Part shown: positions 8,977 through 16,958 of the stretch, piece after piece
Layout: every line of letters starts with the position of its first letter
How positions within the stretch are numbered: the stretch's first letter is position 1
Source: Pseudaquabacterium inlustre
GTDB taxonomy: Bacteria > Pseudomonadota > Gammaproteobacteria > Burkholderiales > Burkholderiaceae_C
Direction of reading: 5' to 3'
DNA length: 64,000 nt
Assembly (NCBI RefSeq): GCF_038066595.1
Contig: NZ_JBBUTH010000004.1
Location: 372,001 to 436,000, forward strand
The notes under the pieces: model-generated
The model's database searches: none
What the model was told of the DNA's origin: nothing
What the model saw: only the letters and a program-made list of their open reading frames with translations
Made by a program: the position numbers and the translations under genes

Positions 8977-10368
8977 TCAGGCCCGCGCTGGCGGCCCCCA
9001 GGGCGTGAACCAGACGGCCACCACCGTGGCCAGGCCGTACACCGTCATCGCGCCACCCACCAGCGCGAACAGCGCCGTGGTGCCGCTGCCAGCGTGCATC
9101 AGTGCCGTGCCCACGCCGAACACCACGGCCAGGCGCAGCGTGCCGGCCAGCACCGGCCCCAGCATGCGTCCGGCGCCCTGGGCCGCGAAGTACAGCGTGA
9201 GCCCCAGGCCGAAGAACGCAAAGGCCGGCCCGGCGGTGCGCAGGAACTCGCGCGCATGGGCCAGCACCGCGGCGTCCTGCGTGAACAGCGTGGCCCACAG
9301 GTCGGGCCACAGCGCCACGGTGGCGCCGATCAGGCCCAGGTTGACGGCCGAGGTGGCGCCGGCCGTCCAGGCCACGCGGCGGGCGCGGGCCACGTCGCGC
9401 GCGCCGATGGCCATGCCCACCATCGGCAGGGCGGCCACGCCGATGCCGAATGAGATCGGGATCAGCAGGAACTCCAGCCGCTGGCCGATGGCATAGCCGG
9501 CCAGTGGCAGCGCACCCAGCCGCGCCACGAAACCGGTGAGCAGCAGCACCGACAGCACGCTCTGGAACGGCGACACCATCGACAGCGCACCCACACGCAG
9601 GATGTCGGCGAACATCTCGCGCCGCCACACCATGCCGTGCCAGGTGAGCGTCAGCCGCGCCTGGCCGCTGCGCAGCGCCCACACGAAGAAGGCCACGCTC
9701 ACCGCACCGGCCACGATGTTGGCCAGCGCCACGCCGGCCATGCCCATCGGCGCCAGGCCCAGCGCCGGCCAGCCGCCCAGCGTGAGCCAGCCGCCGAGCG
9801 CGATCTGCAGCACCGACGCGCCCAGGATGCCCACCGACGGGATGCGCATGTTGCCAGTGCCGCGCAGCACCGAGGCCAGCGTGTTGCTCAGCCAGATCAG
9901 CGGCGCGCCCAGGAACAGCACCGCCGCATAGTCCACCGCCGCGACCAGCACCGCATCGCGCCCGCCCAGCCAGCGGTAGAACGTGGGCCCGCCCAGCAGC
10001 AGCACGGCGGTGAACACCAGGCCCAGCACGCCGCCGATGGCCACCGCGTGCAGCGCCAGCGCCTGCGCGCGCGGTGCATCGCCGGCTCCCAGCGCACGGC
10101 TCACCGCCGACGACACACCACCACCCATGGCCCCGGCCGACAGCTGCTGCGCCAGCATCAGGAACGGGAACACCAGGGCCATCGCCGCCAGCGGCGTGGC
10201 GCCCAGCCGGCCCACGTACACCGTCTCGGCAATGCCCACCAGCACCTGCATGGCCATGGCCAGCACGCTGGGCGCGGCCAGGCGCAGCAGCGTGGGCAGG
10301 ATGGCGCCCTGCAGCAGCGGATGGGCGGCCGTGGACGATGCGGCGGGCGAGACGGCGGTGGCGCTCAC
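8977..10368 (-). CDS. MATE-family efflux transporter
   Basis: The 463-residue protein fits the MATE length. It has about twelve hydrophobic segments and an N-terminal half beginning LLQGAILPTLLRLAAPSVLAM, with AETVYVGRLGATPLAAMAL in the first helices, typical of NorM/DinF-type Na+ or H+ drug antiporters. The GTG start at 10368 was chosen because an AAGGA ribosome-binding site sits eight bases upstream and the GTG lies four bases after the stop of the thioesterase gene. A longer frame upstream would overlap that gene. Transcription with the thioesterase is therefore likely. The substrate cannot be read from sequence. Confidence 0.9.
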   Translation of the reverse strand: MSATAVSPAASSTAAHPLLQGAILPTLLRLAAPSVLAMAMQVLVGIAETVYVGRLGATPLAAMALVFPFLMLAQQLSAGAMGGGVSSAVSRALGAGDAPRAQALALHAVAIGGVLGLVFTAVLLLGGPTFYRWLGGRDAVLVAAVDYAAVLFLGAPLIWLSNTLASVLRGTGNMRIPSVGILGASVLQIALGGWLTLGGWPALGLAPMGMAGVALANIVAGAVSVAFFVWALRSGQARLTLTWHGMVWRREMFADILRVGALSMVSPFQSVLSVLLLTGFVARLGALPLAGYAIGQRLEFLLIPISFGIGVAALPMVGMAIGARDVARARRVAWTAGATSAVNLGLIGATVALWPDLWATLFTQDAAVLAHAREFLRTAGPAFAFFGLGLTLYFAAQGAGRMLGPVLAGTLRLAVVFGVGTALMHAGSGTTALFALVGGAMTVYGLATVVAVWFTPWGPPARA

Positions 10369-10372
10369 CGCG

Positions 10373-11248
10373 TCATTCCTTGAAGTAGCAGATCTGGTGG
10401 CTGGTGGCCAGCAGCGCACCGTCGGCGCCCCAGACCTCGGCCGACTGGTCGTGGAAACCGCGGCCGAAGTGCTGCGCCCGCGCCGTGCCCAGGACATGGG
10501 CCGTGCCCTGGGCCTGCAGCAGCGCGGTGTCGGCATGGAAGTGCGTGGTGATCGACACGGTGCCGAAGGGCACGCGCTTGGGCCGGCGGATCAGGATGCG
10601 CGGGAAGAAGGCGTCGCAGATCGAGGCCAGCGCCACGAAGTCCAGCGGGCGCGGCGGGTCGTCGCGCAGCCACAGCGTGCTCACCGAATCGGGCTCGCTG
10701 CCGTCGGCCGGCGCGCCGAACAGCGCACCGCGCACGAAGCGCAGGTCGTAGCGGTCGATCCAGCGCGCCACCTGGCTGTATTGGGCTCGGGGCAGCGTGT
10801 CGGGCGCCGGGGCGGCGGGCCGCGCCACCTCGGTGGCGGTCCAGGTCTCGCGGCGTTGCGCGAACACCGCGGTGGCGGTGGTCACGGTTTCGTCGCCCTG
10901 CTGCAGCGCCAGCCACCAGTGCTGGGTGCTGCGGTTGGTGCGCAGCGGCGTGGCCACGACGGTGAACGCGCCATCGGCCACCGGGCCGGCGTAGTTGACC
11001 GTCAGCGCGATCGGGTCGCCCAGGCGCTGCGGATGGTCCAGCGCCGCCTTCAGCAGCGTGGCCGCGGTGACGCCGCCGAACGGCCCCACCTGGTTGGCGT
11101 AGTCCGCATCGGTGTGGCCGTGCAGCGTGCCGTCGGGCTGCGGCACGAGGCGGGTGGCGCGGTCCAGCGGGTGCAGATCGGGCTGCAGGTCGGGCTGCAG
11201 GTCGGGCTGCAGGTCGGTGCCGGTCGTGTGCGGAGCGGTGGCGTTCAT
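10373..11248 (-). CDS. TesB-like acyl-CoA thioesterase
   Basis: The 291-residue protein looks like a double-hotdog (TesB/4HBT_3) thioesterase. The N-terminal half has DADYANQVGPFGGVTAATLLKAALDHPQ and a substrate-pocket strand ALTVNYAGPVADGAFTV. The C-terminal half has SICDAFFPRILIRRP and SITTHFHADTAL. It should hydrolyse acyl-CoA to the free acid and CoA in the cytoplasm. Residues after the start contain four tandem DLQP/DLHP units encoded by a 12-bp repeat, probably an unstructured leader. I chose the ATG at 11248. An in-frame ATG at 11272 would add eight residues but runs into the shared regulatory region, and neither has a good ribosome-binding site. It heads a leftward pair with the MATE gene and is divergent from the TetR-family regulator. 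Confidence 0.8.
   Translation of the reverse strand: MNATAPHTTGTDLQPDLQPDLQPDLHPLDRATRLVPQPDGTLHGHTDADYANQVGPFGGVTAATLLKAALDHPQRLGDPIALTVNYAGPVADGAFTVVATPLRTNRSTQHWWLALQQGDETVTTATAVFAQRRETWTATEVARPAAPAPDTLPRAQYSQVARWIDRYDLRFVRGALFGAPADGSEPDSVSTLWLRDDPPRPLDFVALASICDAFFPRILIRRPKRVPFGTVSITTHFHADTALLQAQGTAHVLGTARAQHFGRGFHDQSAEVWGADGALLATSHQICYFKE
11173..11220 (-). repeat. Four-copy 12-bp tandem repeat inside the thioesterase gene
   Basis: Four consecutive 12-base units (gcaggtcgggct and near-identical versions, at 11173, 11185, 11197 and 11209) encode DLQP-DLQP-DLQP-DLHP on the minus strand. Copy-number change would keep the reading frame, so this is a candidate length-variable tract near the N-terminus of the enzyme. 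Confidence 0.9.
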
Positions 11249-11304
11249 GGATTTCTGGATGATGATCGTCATTCAGGTGGATGATAAATACAATCCAGAA
11301 ATCC
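11249..11304. promoter_or_regulatory. Perfect 12-bp inverted repeat in the divergent thioesterase/tetR interval
   Basis: Positions 11249-11260 read GGATTTCTGGAT and positions 11293-11304 read ATCCAGAAATCC, its exact reverse complement, with a 32-base spacer. The spacer holds a candidate -10 (TACAAT, 11289-11294) toward the regulator gene and a smaller palindrome (ATGATCGTCAT, 11262-11272). A symmetrical pair of sites between a TetR-family gene and its divergent neighbour is the usual layout for an autoregulatory operator. Binding is inferred. Confidence 0.5.
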
Positions 11305-11373
11305 CTGTTGTCGCGCAGGTGCCTGGGCTGCCGCAGGCGCCGCGCGACGCCACCGTTGCCGGAGTGCATCCCC

Positions 11374-11979
11374 ATGGGCCATTCACAGGCCGACAAGGCC
11401 CAAAGCCGCGAGCGCATCCTCCGCGAGGCCGCCGCGCAGATCCGCGATGCCGGGCTGGAGTCGGTGAGCGTGGCGCGCCTGATGCGCAGCGCCGGCCTGA
11501 CGCATGGCGGCTTCTACGGCCACTTCGCCTCGCGCGACGAACTGCTGGCCGAGGCGCTGCAGCGCGCGCTCGTGGAGGGCGCGGCGGCTTCGCGTGCTGC
11601 CACCGCTGCGGCCGCCACCTCCGCCGCTCCCACGAAGGCCGCTGCGCCGGCGCCGACCTTCGATGCATTTGCGCGCAGCTACCTCAGCCGCGGCCACCGC
11701 GACGCCCGTGCCTCAGGCTGCGCCGTGGCCGCGCTGGCCGCCGACGCGGCGCGCGCCGAGGCGCCGGTGCGCGCGGTGATGTCCGAGCATGTCGAACGCT
11801 TCATCGCCCGCGCGGCGGAACTGGCCGGAAGCAGCGACGAGGAAGCGATGTTCGCGGTGAGCGCGATGGTCGGGGGGCTGTTGCTGTCGCGCGTGCTGGT
11901 CGATGCCGATCGCTCGGATGCCATGCTCAAGGCGGTGCGTGCGGGGCTCGCCGAGAGGGCCGCATCGGCACCTCGCTGA
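11374..11979 (+). CDS. TetR/AcrR-family transcriptional regulator
   Basis: The 201-residue protein has an N-terminal helix-turn-helix domain at about residues 10-56: SRERILREAAAQIRDAGLE, then SVARLMRSAGLTHGGFYGHFASRDELLAEAL, the classic TetR recognition helix with the Y/F-x-H-F motif. A helical ligand-binding domain follows, containing SRGHRDARASGCAVAAL, a motif common in the subgroup that regulates efflux and lipid genes. The start at 11374 is supported by GGAG nine bases upstream; an earlier in-frame ATG at 11281 lies within the putative operator. It is divergent from the thioesterase-MATE pair and is its probable repressor. Confidence 0.88.
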   Translation: MGHSQADKAQSRERILREAAAQIRDAGLESVSVARLMRSAGLTHGGFYGHFASRDELLAEALQRALVEGAAASRAATAAAATSAAPTKAAAPAPTFDAFARSYLSRGHRDARASGCAVAALAADAARAEAPVRAVMSEHVERFIARAAELAGSSDEEAMFAVSAMVGGLLLSRVLVDADRSDAMLKAVRAGLAERAASAPR

Positions 11980-12041
11980 AGCCGGCAAGCAACTGGCACC
12001 AGACTGGTACCGGGCCGGCGGCTCGGGGCGGCCTGAAAGGC

Positions 12042-12125
12042 TGGTGCGCGAGACGGGACTCGAACCCGTACGCCTTGCGGCTGCGGAGTTTAAGTCCGCT
12101 ACGTCTACCGTTCCGTCACTCGCGC
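12042..12125 (-). tRNA. tRNA-Leu (anticodon UAA)
   Basis: The reverse complement folds as a class II tRNA. It has acceptor stem GCGCGAG/CTCGCGC, anticodon stem GCGGA/TCCGC with loop CTTAAAC (anticodon UAA), an extra arm built on GCCGC-AA-GGCG, T-arm ACGGG/CCCGT with loop TTCGAGT, and an encoded CCA end. No integrase gene or duplicated 3' end is visible nearby. Confidence 0.96.
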
Positions 12126-12173
12126 CGAGTGGGGCGGCGCCGATGATAGGCGCCAAACGTGGCCGGCCCGCGC

Positions 12174-13040
12174 TCAGCCGGGCAGGTCTGGCAGGGCCAG
12201 CGCCTCGGCCTGCGCATCGGGCTGCACCCAGCGCCGTGCGGCCTGTTGCAGCAGCGCCGGATCGCCGGTGGCCAGCAGGCGCAGCGCGCCGGGTGTGCCG
12301 TCCGCGCCAGGGGCTCGGGCGGCTACCGGCAGCAGGCTGGCCACGCGGCGCGACACCGCTTCGGCGGTGTCGATCAGTTGTACGCCGGCCGGCAGGCGCG
12401 CGGCCAGGCCGTCGGCCACCAGCGGGTAGTGGGTGCAGCCCAGCGCCACGGTGTCGGAGCCGGTGGCCTGCAACTCGGCGGCAAAGCGGTCGAGCAGGGC
12501 GGCCAGGCGGGGCGATTCGGGTGGTTCGGTCTCGATGGCATCGGCCAGGCCGGGGCAGGGCACGCGGTGCACCTGGGCGCCGCCGGCATGCTGCTCGATC
12601 AGGTTGGCCACGCGCGGGCTGGCCAGCGTGCCGGGCGTGGCCATCACCGCCACCTGGCCGCAGCGCGTGGCGGCCACGGCGGGCTTGATGCCGGGCTCCA
12701 CGCCCACGAACGGGCGTTCGGGCCAGCGTGCACGCAGTGCGGCGATGGCCTGCGTGGTGGCGGTGTTGCAGGCCATCAGCACCAGATCGACCTGCTTCCG
12801 CTCGATCAGCCAGGCGGCCAGTTGCAGGCTGCGCGCCACCACCCAGTCGGCCGGGCGCTCGCCCCAGGGGTTGAAGCGCGAGTCGGCCAGGTAGGTGCAA
12901 CGCGCCGCGGGCAGTTGGCGGCGCAGCGCGCGCAGCACCGACAGGCCGCCGATGCCGGTGTCGAACACGCCGATGTGTGGCGTGCCCAGCGCTGCATCGC
13001 CGTGCGCCGTGTTGCCGGAAGATGTGCCGTGGCCTGCCAT
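12174..13040 (-). CDS. murI: Glutamate racemase
   Basis: The 288-residue protein interconverts L- and D-glutamate for peptidoglycan. The two catalytic cysteines are visible: C91 in MACNTATT and C202 in GCTHYPLV, with D27 in the N-terminal FDTGIGGLSVL loop. The remaining family landmarks (GVEPGIKPA, MATPGT) are present and the length is normal. The first ~20 residues before PHIGVFDTG are a nonconserved leader, so translation could begin slightly later. The gene stands between tRNA-Leu(UAA) and the divergent etfBA operon. Confidence 0.96.
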   Translation of the reverse strand: MAGHGTSSGNTAHGDAALGTPHIGVFDTGIGGLSVLRALRRQLPAARCTYLADSRFNPWGERPADWVVARSLQLAAWLIERKQVDLVLMACNTATTQAIAALRARWPERPFVGVEPGIKPAVAATRCGQVAVMATPGTLASPRVANLIEQHAGGAQVHRVPCPGLADAIETEPPESPRLAALLDRFAAELQATGSDTVALGCTHYPLVADGLAARLPAGVQLIDTAEAVSRRVASLLPVAARAPGADGTPGALRLLATGDPALLQQAARRWVQPDAQAEALALPDLPG

Positions 13041-13158
13041 GGGGCGCGCAGTCTAAATGCCCCTGGGCGTCGCCGGGGCGACGGCGCGCTTTGGCACAAT
13101 GGCAAAAAATAGCACGACCGTTCGATTTCTTGCCATGGTGGCGCCCGAGGTGCCCCCT

Positions 13159-13184
13159 TAGAATCTTTCCAGGTTTACGTAAAC
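13159..13184 (+). promoter_or_regulatory. etfBA promoter element with palindromic operator candidate
   Basis: A -10-like TAGAAT lies at 13159-13164 and is followed at 13173-13184 by the perfect 12-bp palindrome GTTTACGTAAAC, which continues into CGTCAA. A protein bound there would cover the expected start point. From memory, the ACGT-nn-ACGT pattern resembles predicted sites of LiuR/LiuQ-type regulators of branched-chain and fatty-acid catabolism in proteobacteria. I see no convincing -35. Confidence 0.45.
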
Positions 13185-13214
13185 GTCAATTCAACTCCCG
13201 AGGAGCCGCGTCTC

Positions 13215-13964
13215 ATGAAGGTACTGGTGCCCGTGAAGCGTGTCGTCGACTACAACGTGAAGGTTCGCGTGAAGTCCGATGGCACGGGTGTCGACATCGC
13301 CAACGTCAAGATGAGCATGAACCCGTTCGACGAGATCGCCGTCGAAGAGGCCGTGCGTCTGAAGGAAAAGGGCGTGGCCACCGAGGTCATCGCCGTGTCC
13401 TGCGGTGTCACGCAGTGCCAGGAAACCCTGCGCACGGCCATGGCCATCGGGGCCGACCGCGCCATCCTGGTCGAGTGCGCCGATGAGCTGCAGCCGCTGG
13501 CCGTGGCCAAGCTGCTCAAGGCTCTGGTCGACAAGGAACAGCCCGGCCTGGTGATCCTGGGCAAGCAGGCGATTGACGACGACTGCAACCAGACCGGCCA
13601 GATGCTGGCCGCGCTGGCCAAGCTGCCGCAAGCCACGTTCGCCAGCAAGGTGGAAGTGGTGGACGGCAAGGCCAAGGTCACGCGCGAGATCGACGGTGGT
13701 CTGGAGACCCTGTCGCTGAGCCTGCCGGCCGTGGTGACCACCGACCTGCGCCTGAACGAGCCGCGCTACGTCACGCTGCCCAACATCATGAAGGCCAAGA
13801 AGAAGCCGCTCGACGTGGTCAAGCCCGCCGATCTGGGCGTGGATGTGGCGCCGCGCCTGAAGACGCTGAAGGTGGCCGAGCCCGCGGGCCGCAAGGCCGG
13901 CATCAAGGTGGCCGACGTGGCCACGCTGGTTGACAAGCTGAAGAACGAAGCGAAGGTGATCTGA
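13215..13964 (+). CDS. etfB: Electron transfer flavoprotein, beta subunit
   Basis: The 249-residue protein starts MKVLVPVKRVVDYNVKVRVK, as expected for the AMP-binding beta subunit of ETF. The family signature is present as VTTDLRLNEPRYVTLPNIMKAKKKPLDV, including the recognition-loop region that docks onto acyl-CoA dehydrogenases. AGGAG lies nine bases upstream of the ATG. It forms an FAD-containing heterodimer with the downstream alpha subunit and passes electrons from flavin dehydrogenases to ETF-ubiquinone oxidoreductase. The two genes are two bases apart. The palindrome upstream suggests regulation with beta-oxidation. Confidence 0.98.
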   Translation: MKVLVPVKRVVDYNVKVRVKSDGTGVDIANVKMSMNPFDEIAVEEAVRLKEKGVATEVIAVSCGVTQCQETLRTAMAIGADRAILVECADELQPLAVAKLLKALVDKEQPGLVILGKQAIDDDCNQTGQMLAALAKLPQATFASKVEVVDGKAKVTREIDGGLETLSLSLPAVVTTDLRLNEPRYVTLPNIMKAKKKPLDVVKPADLGVDVAPRLKTLKVAEPAGRKAGIKVADVATLVDKLKNEAKVI

Positions 13965-13966
13965 AC

Positions 13967-14899
13967 ATGGCCGTCCTCGTCATTGCCGAACACGACAACG
14001 CCAGCCTCAAGGGCGCCACGCTGAACACCGTGACGGCCGCCGCCGCCTGCGGTGGCGATGTGCACGTGCTGGTGGCCGGCCACAACGCCGGCGCCGCTGC
14101 CGCGGCCGCCGCGCAGATCGCCGGTGTGGCCAAGGTGCTGCACGCCGACGGCGACAGCCTGGCCCATGGCCTGGCCGAGAACGTGGCCGCCCAGGTGCTG
14201 GCCATCGCGTCGGGCTACAGCCACATCCTGTTCGCCGCCACCGCCGGTGGCAAGAACGCCGCGCCCCGCGTGGCTGCGTTGCTGGACGTGGCGCAGATCA
14301 GCGAGATCAGCAAGGTGGTGTCTTCGGACACCTTCGAGCGCCCAATCTACGCCGGCAACGCCATCGCCACGGTGCAGAGCGCTGACGCCACCAAGGTGAT
14401 CACCGTGCGCGCCACCGGCTTCGACGCCGCGGCCGCCAGCGGTGGCAGCGCCGCCGTGGAGACCATCGCCGCCGTGGCCGACAGCGGCAGCAGCGCCTGG
14501 CAGGGCAGCGAAATCGCCAAGAACGACCGCCCCGAGCTGACCGCCGCCAAGATCATCGTGTCGGGTGGCCGTGCGATGGGCTCGAGCGAGAAGTTCAACG
14601 AGGTGCTCACGCCGCTGGCCGACAAGCTGGGCGCCGCGCTCGGCGCCAGCCGCGCTGCGGTGGATGCCGGCTATGCCCCCAACGACTGGCAGGTGGGCCA
14701 GACCGGCAAGATCGTGGCGCCGCAGCTGTACGTGGCCTGCGGCATCTCGGGTGCCATCCAGCACCTGGCCGGCATGAAGGACTCCAAGGTGATCGTCGCG
14801 ATCAACAAGGACCCCGAGGCACCGATCTTCAGCGTGGCCGACTACAGCCTGGAGGCCGACCTGTTCGCGGCCGTGCCCGAGCTGATCAACGCGCTGTAA
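13967..14899 (+). CDS. etfA: Electron transfer flavoprotein, alpha subunit
   Basis: The 310-residue protein carries the C-terminal FAD-binding signature GAIQHLAGMKDSKVIVAINKDPEAPIF and the preceding SGGRAMGSSEKF and GYAPNDWQVGQTGKIVAPQLYVACGISG segments. It follows etfB directly and ends before a strong terminator. The product binds FAD and transfers electrons from acyl-CoA dehydrogenases, likely including the enzyme encoded next, to the respiratory quinone pool. Length and motifs are complete. Confidence 0.98.
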   Translation: MAVLVIAEHDNASLKGATLNTVTAAAACGGDVHVLVAGHNAGAAAAAAAQIAGVAKVLHADGDSLAHGLAENVAAQVLAIASGYSHILFAATAGGKNAAPRVAALLDVAQISEISKVVSSDTFERPIYAGNAIATVQSADATKVITVRATGFDAAAASGGSAAVETIAAVADSGSSAWQGSEIAKNDRPELTAAKIIVSGGRAMGSSEKFNEVLTPLADKLGAALGASRAAVDAGYAPNDWQVGQTGKIVAPQLYVACGISGAIQHLAGMKDSKVIVAINKDPEAPIFSVADYSLEADLFAAVPELINAL

Positions 14900-14948
14900 A
14901 CCGCGCCTGCCGTGCCCGGCGCCAGCGCCGGGCAGGCTTCATTCCCTG

Positions 14949-14975
14949 AGGGCGCCCACCATGGCGCCTTTTTTT
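14949..14975 (+). terminator. Rho-independent terminator after etfBA
   Basis: GGCGCC (14951-14956), six-base loop CACCAT, GGCGCC (14963-14968) and seven T residues (14969-14975). A second GC-rich hairpin (GCCCGGCG/CGCCGGGC, 14914-14933) lies just upstream. This separates etfBA from the acyl-CoA dehydrogenase gene. Confidence 0.85.
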
Positions 14976-14992
14976 CGACCCGGAGACCTGCT

Positions 14993-16783
14993 GTGACCTA
15001 CCGTGCCCCCGTCAAGGACATGCTCTTCGCGATGAAGGCCCTGGCCAACATCGATGCCGTGGCCCAGTTGCCTGGCTTCGAGGAAGCCGGCCACGACACC
15101 GCCGCCGCGGTGCTGGAAGAGTGCGCCAAGCTCAACGAGGGCGTGGTCGCGCCGCTGAACTGGGAGGGCGACAAGTACCCCTCGTCCTTCCATGACGGCA
15201 AGGTCAGCACCACGCCGGGTTTCAAGGACGCCTTCCGCCAGTACGCCGAGGGTGGCTGGCAAGGGCTGCAGCACCCGGCCGAACTGGGCGGCCAGGCCCT
15301 GCCCAAGCTGATCCACGCGGCCTGCACCGAGATGGTCAACGCCGCCAACGTCAGCTTCGCGCTGTGCCCGCTGCTGACCGACGGCGCCATCGAGGCGCTG
15401 CTCACGGCCGCCAGCGATGAGCAGAAGGCCACCTACATCCCGCCGATGATCGAGGGCCGCTGGACCGGCACGATGAACCTCACCGAGCCGCAGGCTGGCT
15501 CCGATCTGAGCCAGGTGCGCACCCGTGCCGAGCCGCAGCCCGATGGCAGCTACAAGATCTTCGGCACCAAGATCTTCATCACCTACGGTGAGCACGACAT
15601 GGCCGAGAACATCGTCCATCTGGTGCTGGCCCGTGTGGCCGGTGCGCCGGAGGGCGTGAAGGGCATCTCGCTGTTCGTGTGCCCGAAGTTCATGGTCAAT
15701 GCCGATGGCAGCCTGGGCGCGCGCAACGATGTGCACTGCGTCAGCATCGAGCACAAGCTGGGCATCAAGGCCAGCCCGACCGCCGTGCTGCAGTACGGCG
15801 ACCATGGCGGCGCCATCGGGTATCTCGTGGGCCAGGAGAACCGCGGCCTGGAGTACATGTTCGTGATGATGAACGCCGCGCGCTTCGGCGTGGGCGTGCA
15901 GGGCATCGCGGTGGCCGACCGGGCCTATCAAAAGGCCGTGCAGTACGCACGCGACCGCGTGCAGAGCCGTCCGGTGGATGGCTCGATGACCAGCGCCGCG
16001 CCCATCATCCACCACCCCGATGTGCGCCGCATGCTGATGACCATGCGCGCCCAGGTGGAAGGCTGCCGCGCCATGGCACTGGTGGGTGCCGCCGCGTACG
16101 ACGCGGCCCATGCCCACCCCGATGCCGAGACCCGCGCGCAGAACCAGGCCTTCTACGAGTTCCTGGTGCCGTTGATCAAGGGCTACAGCACCGAGATGAG
16201 TCTGGAGGTGGCCAGCCTGGGCGTGCAGGTGCACGGCGGCATGGGCTTCATCGAGGAGACCGGCGCGGCGCAGTACCTGCGCGACGCCAAGATCCTGGCC
16301 ATCTACGAGGGCACCACGGCCATCCAGGCCAATGACCTGGTGGGCCGAAAGACCAGCCGCGACGGTGGCGCCGGCGCCCGCGCCATCGCCGCGCAGATCG
16401 AGGCCACCGAGGGCGAACTCGCCGCCCGCGGCAGCGCCGCGAGCAAGACCTTCGCGCAGCGCCTGGGCACGGCCCGTCGCGCCTGGCTGGATGCCATCGA
16501 CTTCATCGCCGCACAGGGCAAGGGCAACCCCAACGCCGCCTACGCGGGCAGCGTGCCCTACCTGATGCTCAGCGGCATGGTGGTGGCCGGCTGGCAGATG
16601 GGCCGCGCGCTGATGGCCGCCGAGGACGCGCTGGCCGCCGGTGACGAGGCCGAGTTCATGCAGGCCAAGATCGCCACCGCGCGCTTCCACGGCGACCATG
16701 TGCTCAGCCGCTGCACCAGCCTGCGCGACGCCATCGTCGATGGCGCCGACAGCGTCACCGCGCTGGCGCTCGACGCGTTCTGA
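14993..16783 (+). CDS. Acyl-CoA dehydrogenase, ~600-residue (DmdC-like) subfamily
   Basis: The 596-residue flavoenzyme has the acyl-CoA dehydrogenase core: MNLTEPQAGSDLSQVRTRA in the middle domain, GENRGLEYMFVMMNAAR-like text (QENRGLEYMFVMMNAARFGVG), VQVHGGMGFIEETGAAQYLRDAKILAIYEGTTAIQANDLVGRK, and an extra C-terminal helical extension. The long form is typical of DmdC/AcdA-type enzymes rather than 380-residue short-chain enzymes. The GTG start at 14993 is supported by GGAG seven bases upstream; an in-frame ATG at 14912 lies before the etf terminator. Its natural electron acceptor is ETF, encoded immediately upstream. Substrate chain length cannot be inferred. Confidence 0.93.
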   Translation: MTYRAPVKDMLFAMKALANIDAVAQLPGFEEAGHDTAAAVLEECAKLNEGVVAPLNWEGDKYPSSFHDGKVSTTPGFKDAFRQYAEGGWQGLQHPAELGGQALPKLIHAACTEMVNAANVSFALCPLLTDGAIEALLTAASDEQKATYIPPMIEGRWTGTMNLTEPQAGSDLSQVRTRAEPQPDGSYKIFGTKIFITYGEHDMAENIVHLVLARVAGAPEGVKGISLFVCPKFMVNADGSLGARNDVHCVSIEHKLGIKASPTAVLQYGDHGGAIGYLVGQENRGLEYMFVMMNAARFGVGVQGIAVADRAYQKAVQYARDRVQSRPVDGSMTSAAPIIHHPDVRRMLMTMRAQVEGCRAMALVGAAAYDAAHAHPDAETRAQNQAFYEFLVPLIKGYSTEMSLEVASLGVQVHGGMGFIEETGAAQYLRDAKILAIYEGTTAIQANDLVGRKTSRDGGAGARAIAAQIEATEGELAARGSAASKTFAQRLGTARRAWLDAIDFIAAQGKGNPNAAYAGSVPYLMLSGMVVAGWQMGRALMAAEDALAAGDEAEFMQAKIATARFHGDHVLSRCTSLRDAIVDGADSVTALALDAF

Positions 16784-16958
16784 CCGCCTTGCCGGCACCG
16801 TGGCAGCCAGCCGGCGCAAGACCGGCGGCTGGCGCTGCGGTGCAATCTCCGCCCAGCGGTGCCGACCGCTGCGGCTTGTCCCCCGCGTGATAGTGAACCG
16901 GCCGGTGCGCTGCGCACACTGCGCCGTCGATTCGAAGCCTTTCCACCAGGAGTGATCC

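Noticed and set aside
11281..11373. Earlier start of the TetR-family gene (MINTIQKS...)
   Set aside because: The first 31 codons lie in the promoter/inverted-repeat region, whereas the ATG at 11374 has GGAG nine bases upstream and gives the normal family start.
12042..12125. tRNA-Leu as an integration site for a mobile element
   Set aside because: No integrase, no direct repeat of the tRNA 3' end and no change in composition are visible on either side.
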